DNA from: Lachnospiraceae bacterium
GTDB lineage: Bacteria > Bacillota_A > Clostridia > Lachnospirales > Lachnospiraceae
DNA: 5,120 nucleotides
Direction: 5' to 3'
NCBI GenBank assembly: GCA_017652545.1
Contig: JAGCAV010000547.1
Location: forward strand, 1-5,120
A model generated the notes under the pieces. The model was not told the DNA's origin. It did no database searches and worked only from the letters and a program-made list of their open reading frames with translations. Both the position numbers and the translations under genes were made by a program. Positions 4,587 to 5,120 of this stretch are shown piece by piece. How positions within the stretch are numbered: position 1 is the stretch's first letter; the number at the start of each line of letters is the position of its first letter.

Positions 4587-5120
4587 ATGAAGATGAAGAA
4601 GATAGGGATCCTTTCTGACACGCATGGCCTGCTCAGGCCGGAAGTTCTCGTTGCGCTTGAGGGCTGCGATGCCATTCTGCATGGCGGGGATATCAACCGG
4701 CAGGAGATCATTGAGCGGCTGGAGCAGATCGCGCCGGTCTATGCCGTCAGGGGAAACAATGATAAAGAGTGGGCGGAGCATCTCCCGTTATTTCTTGATT
4801 TTCAGCTGTCCGGCCTGCACATATACATGACGCATAAGAAAAAGGATCTGCCGAAGGAGCTTTCTTCGTATGATCTGGTCGTGTATGGTCACTCCCACAG
4901 GTATGAGCGGAGGACGGAAGGCGGCACGATTCTGATCAATCCGGGAAGCTGCGGGCCGAGGCGCTGTAACCAGGACATTACCCTGGCGGTGATGGAGTTT
5001 GATGAGAAGGACCAGGGAATGGTGATCCGCCGGTTGGACATTCCGCATGCGAAAATGTCTGCTGTAAGCAGGGACAGGGTGCAGAGGGCGGATGTTGAGA
5101 AAGTGATCCGGGAGGTGGCA
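4587..5120 (+). CDS. YfcE/MJ0936-type metallophosphoesterase, 3' end cut by window edge
   Basis: The frame is open for 178 codons from ATG 4587 to the right edge with no stop. It is a calcineurin-like phosphoesterase that binds two metals: SDTHG (10-14; Asp11, His13), HGGD (32-35; Asp35), GNND (56-59; Asn58), His83 and GHSH (101-104; His102, His104), then INPGSCGPRR (117-126). These match the motif order of small cytosolic phosphodiesterases of the YfcE/MJ0936 family, which hydrolyse model phosphodiesters and whose natural substrates are mostly undefined. The usual THGH around the fourth ligand reads THKK here; the His is kept. Since family members are about 155-185 residues, only a few codons are probably missing, beginning in a charged helix after residue 160. 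It begins 18 nt after msrA with a weak GGGG site (4578-4581) and no promoter or terminator between, so co-transcription is likely. ATG 4593 is an alternative start. Confidence 0.88.
   Translation, partial: MKMKKIGILSDTHGLLRPEVLVALEGCDAILHGGDINRQEIIERLEQIAPVYAVRGNNDKEWAEHLPLFLDFQLSGLHIYMTHKKKDLPKELSSYDLVVYGHSHRYERRTEGGTILINPGSCGPRRCNQDITLAVMEFDEKDQGMVIRRLDIPHAKMSAVSRDRVQRADVEKVIREVA

Noticed and set aside
4005..4781. Long minus-strand open frame (258 aa) opposite msrA and the phosphoesterase
   Set aside because: It overlaps two well-supported plus-strand genes with intact catalytic motifs and shows no domain of its own; a GC-rich codon shadow.

Overview
The window looks like an ordinary chromosomal stretch from a moderately high-GC member of the Clostridia, with a gut Lachnospiraceae-like anaerobe the best guess. 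The reasons are strong AAGGAG-type ribosome binding sites, AT-rich intergenic promoters, a Tat-exported FMN/FAD flavoprotein of a type common in anaerobic Firmicutes, and clostridial-style relatives of an OGG-like glycosylase and a small phosphoesterase. The taxonomic call is an inference from protein style only. No mobile element, CRISPR array, tRNA or rRNA is visible.

Layout: (1) 3-227 (+) is the C-terminal end of a metallo-beta-lactamase-fold hydrolase cut by the left edge. It converges on a small two-helix membrane protein at 304-528 (-), with a 13-bp perfect hairpin terminator between them. (2) 529-738 is an AT-rich divergent spacer holding the small gene's ribosome binding site and probable promoter, plus a short TTGTCA direct repeat. 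(3) 739-1551 (+) encodes an 8-oxoguanine DNA glycosylase of the OGG1/HhH-GPD type; its stop codon lies inside a 26-bp perfect palindrome that forms a strong terminator. (4) 1644-3692 (-) encodes a 682-residue Tat-exported flavoprotein with an FMN-binding domain followed by an FAD-binding fumarate-reductase-like domain whose usual fumarate-site residues are absent. (5) 3693-3956 is a well-organised divergent control region with two good sigma-70-type promoters facing apart, a cluster of GGACA/TGTCC half-sites around the flavoprotein promoter, and a 10-nt direct repeat at 11-bp spacing abutting the msrA -35 element. (6) 3957-4568 (+) encodes peptide methionine sulfoxide reductase MsrA with an N-terminal export signal and a second, well-placed internal start that would give a cytosolic form. 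(7) 4587-5120 (+) is a YfcE/MJ0936-type phosphoesterase, 18 nt downstream in the same apparent operon and cut by the right edge.

Theme: oxidative damage and redox chemistry recur (oxidised-guanine repair, methionine sulfoxide repair, an exported flavin reductase). No complete new system is evident. The points most worth following up are the substrate of the flavoprotein, the two-start msrA, and the repeat-rich divergent control region.
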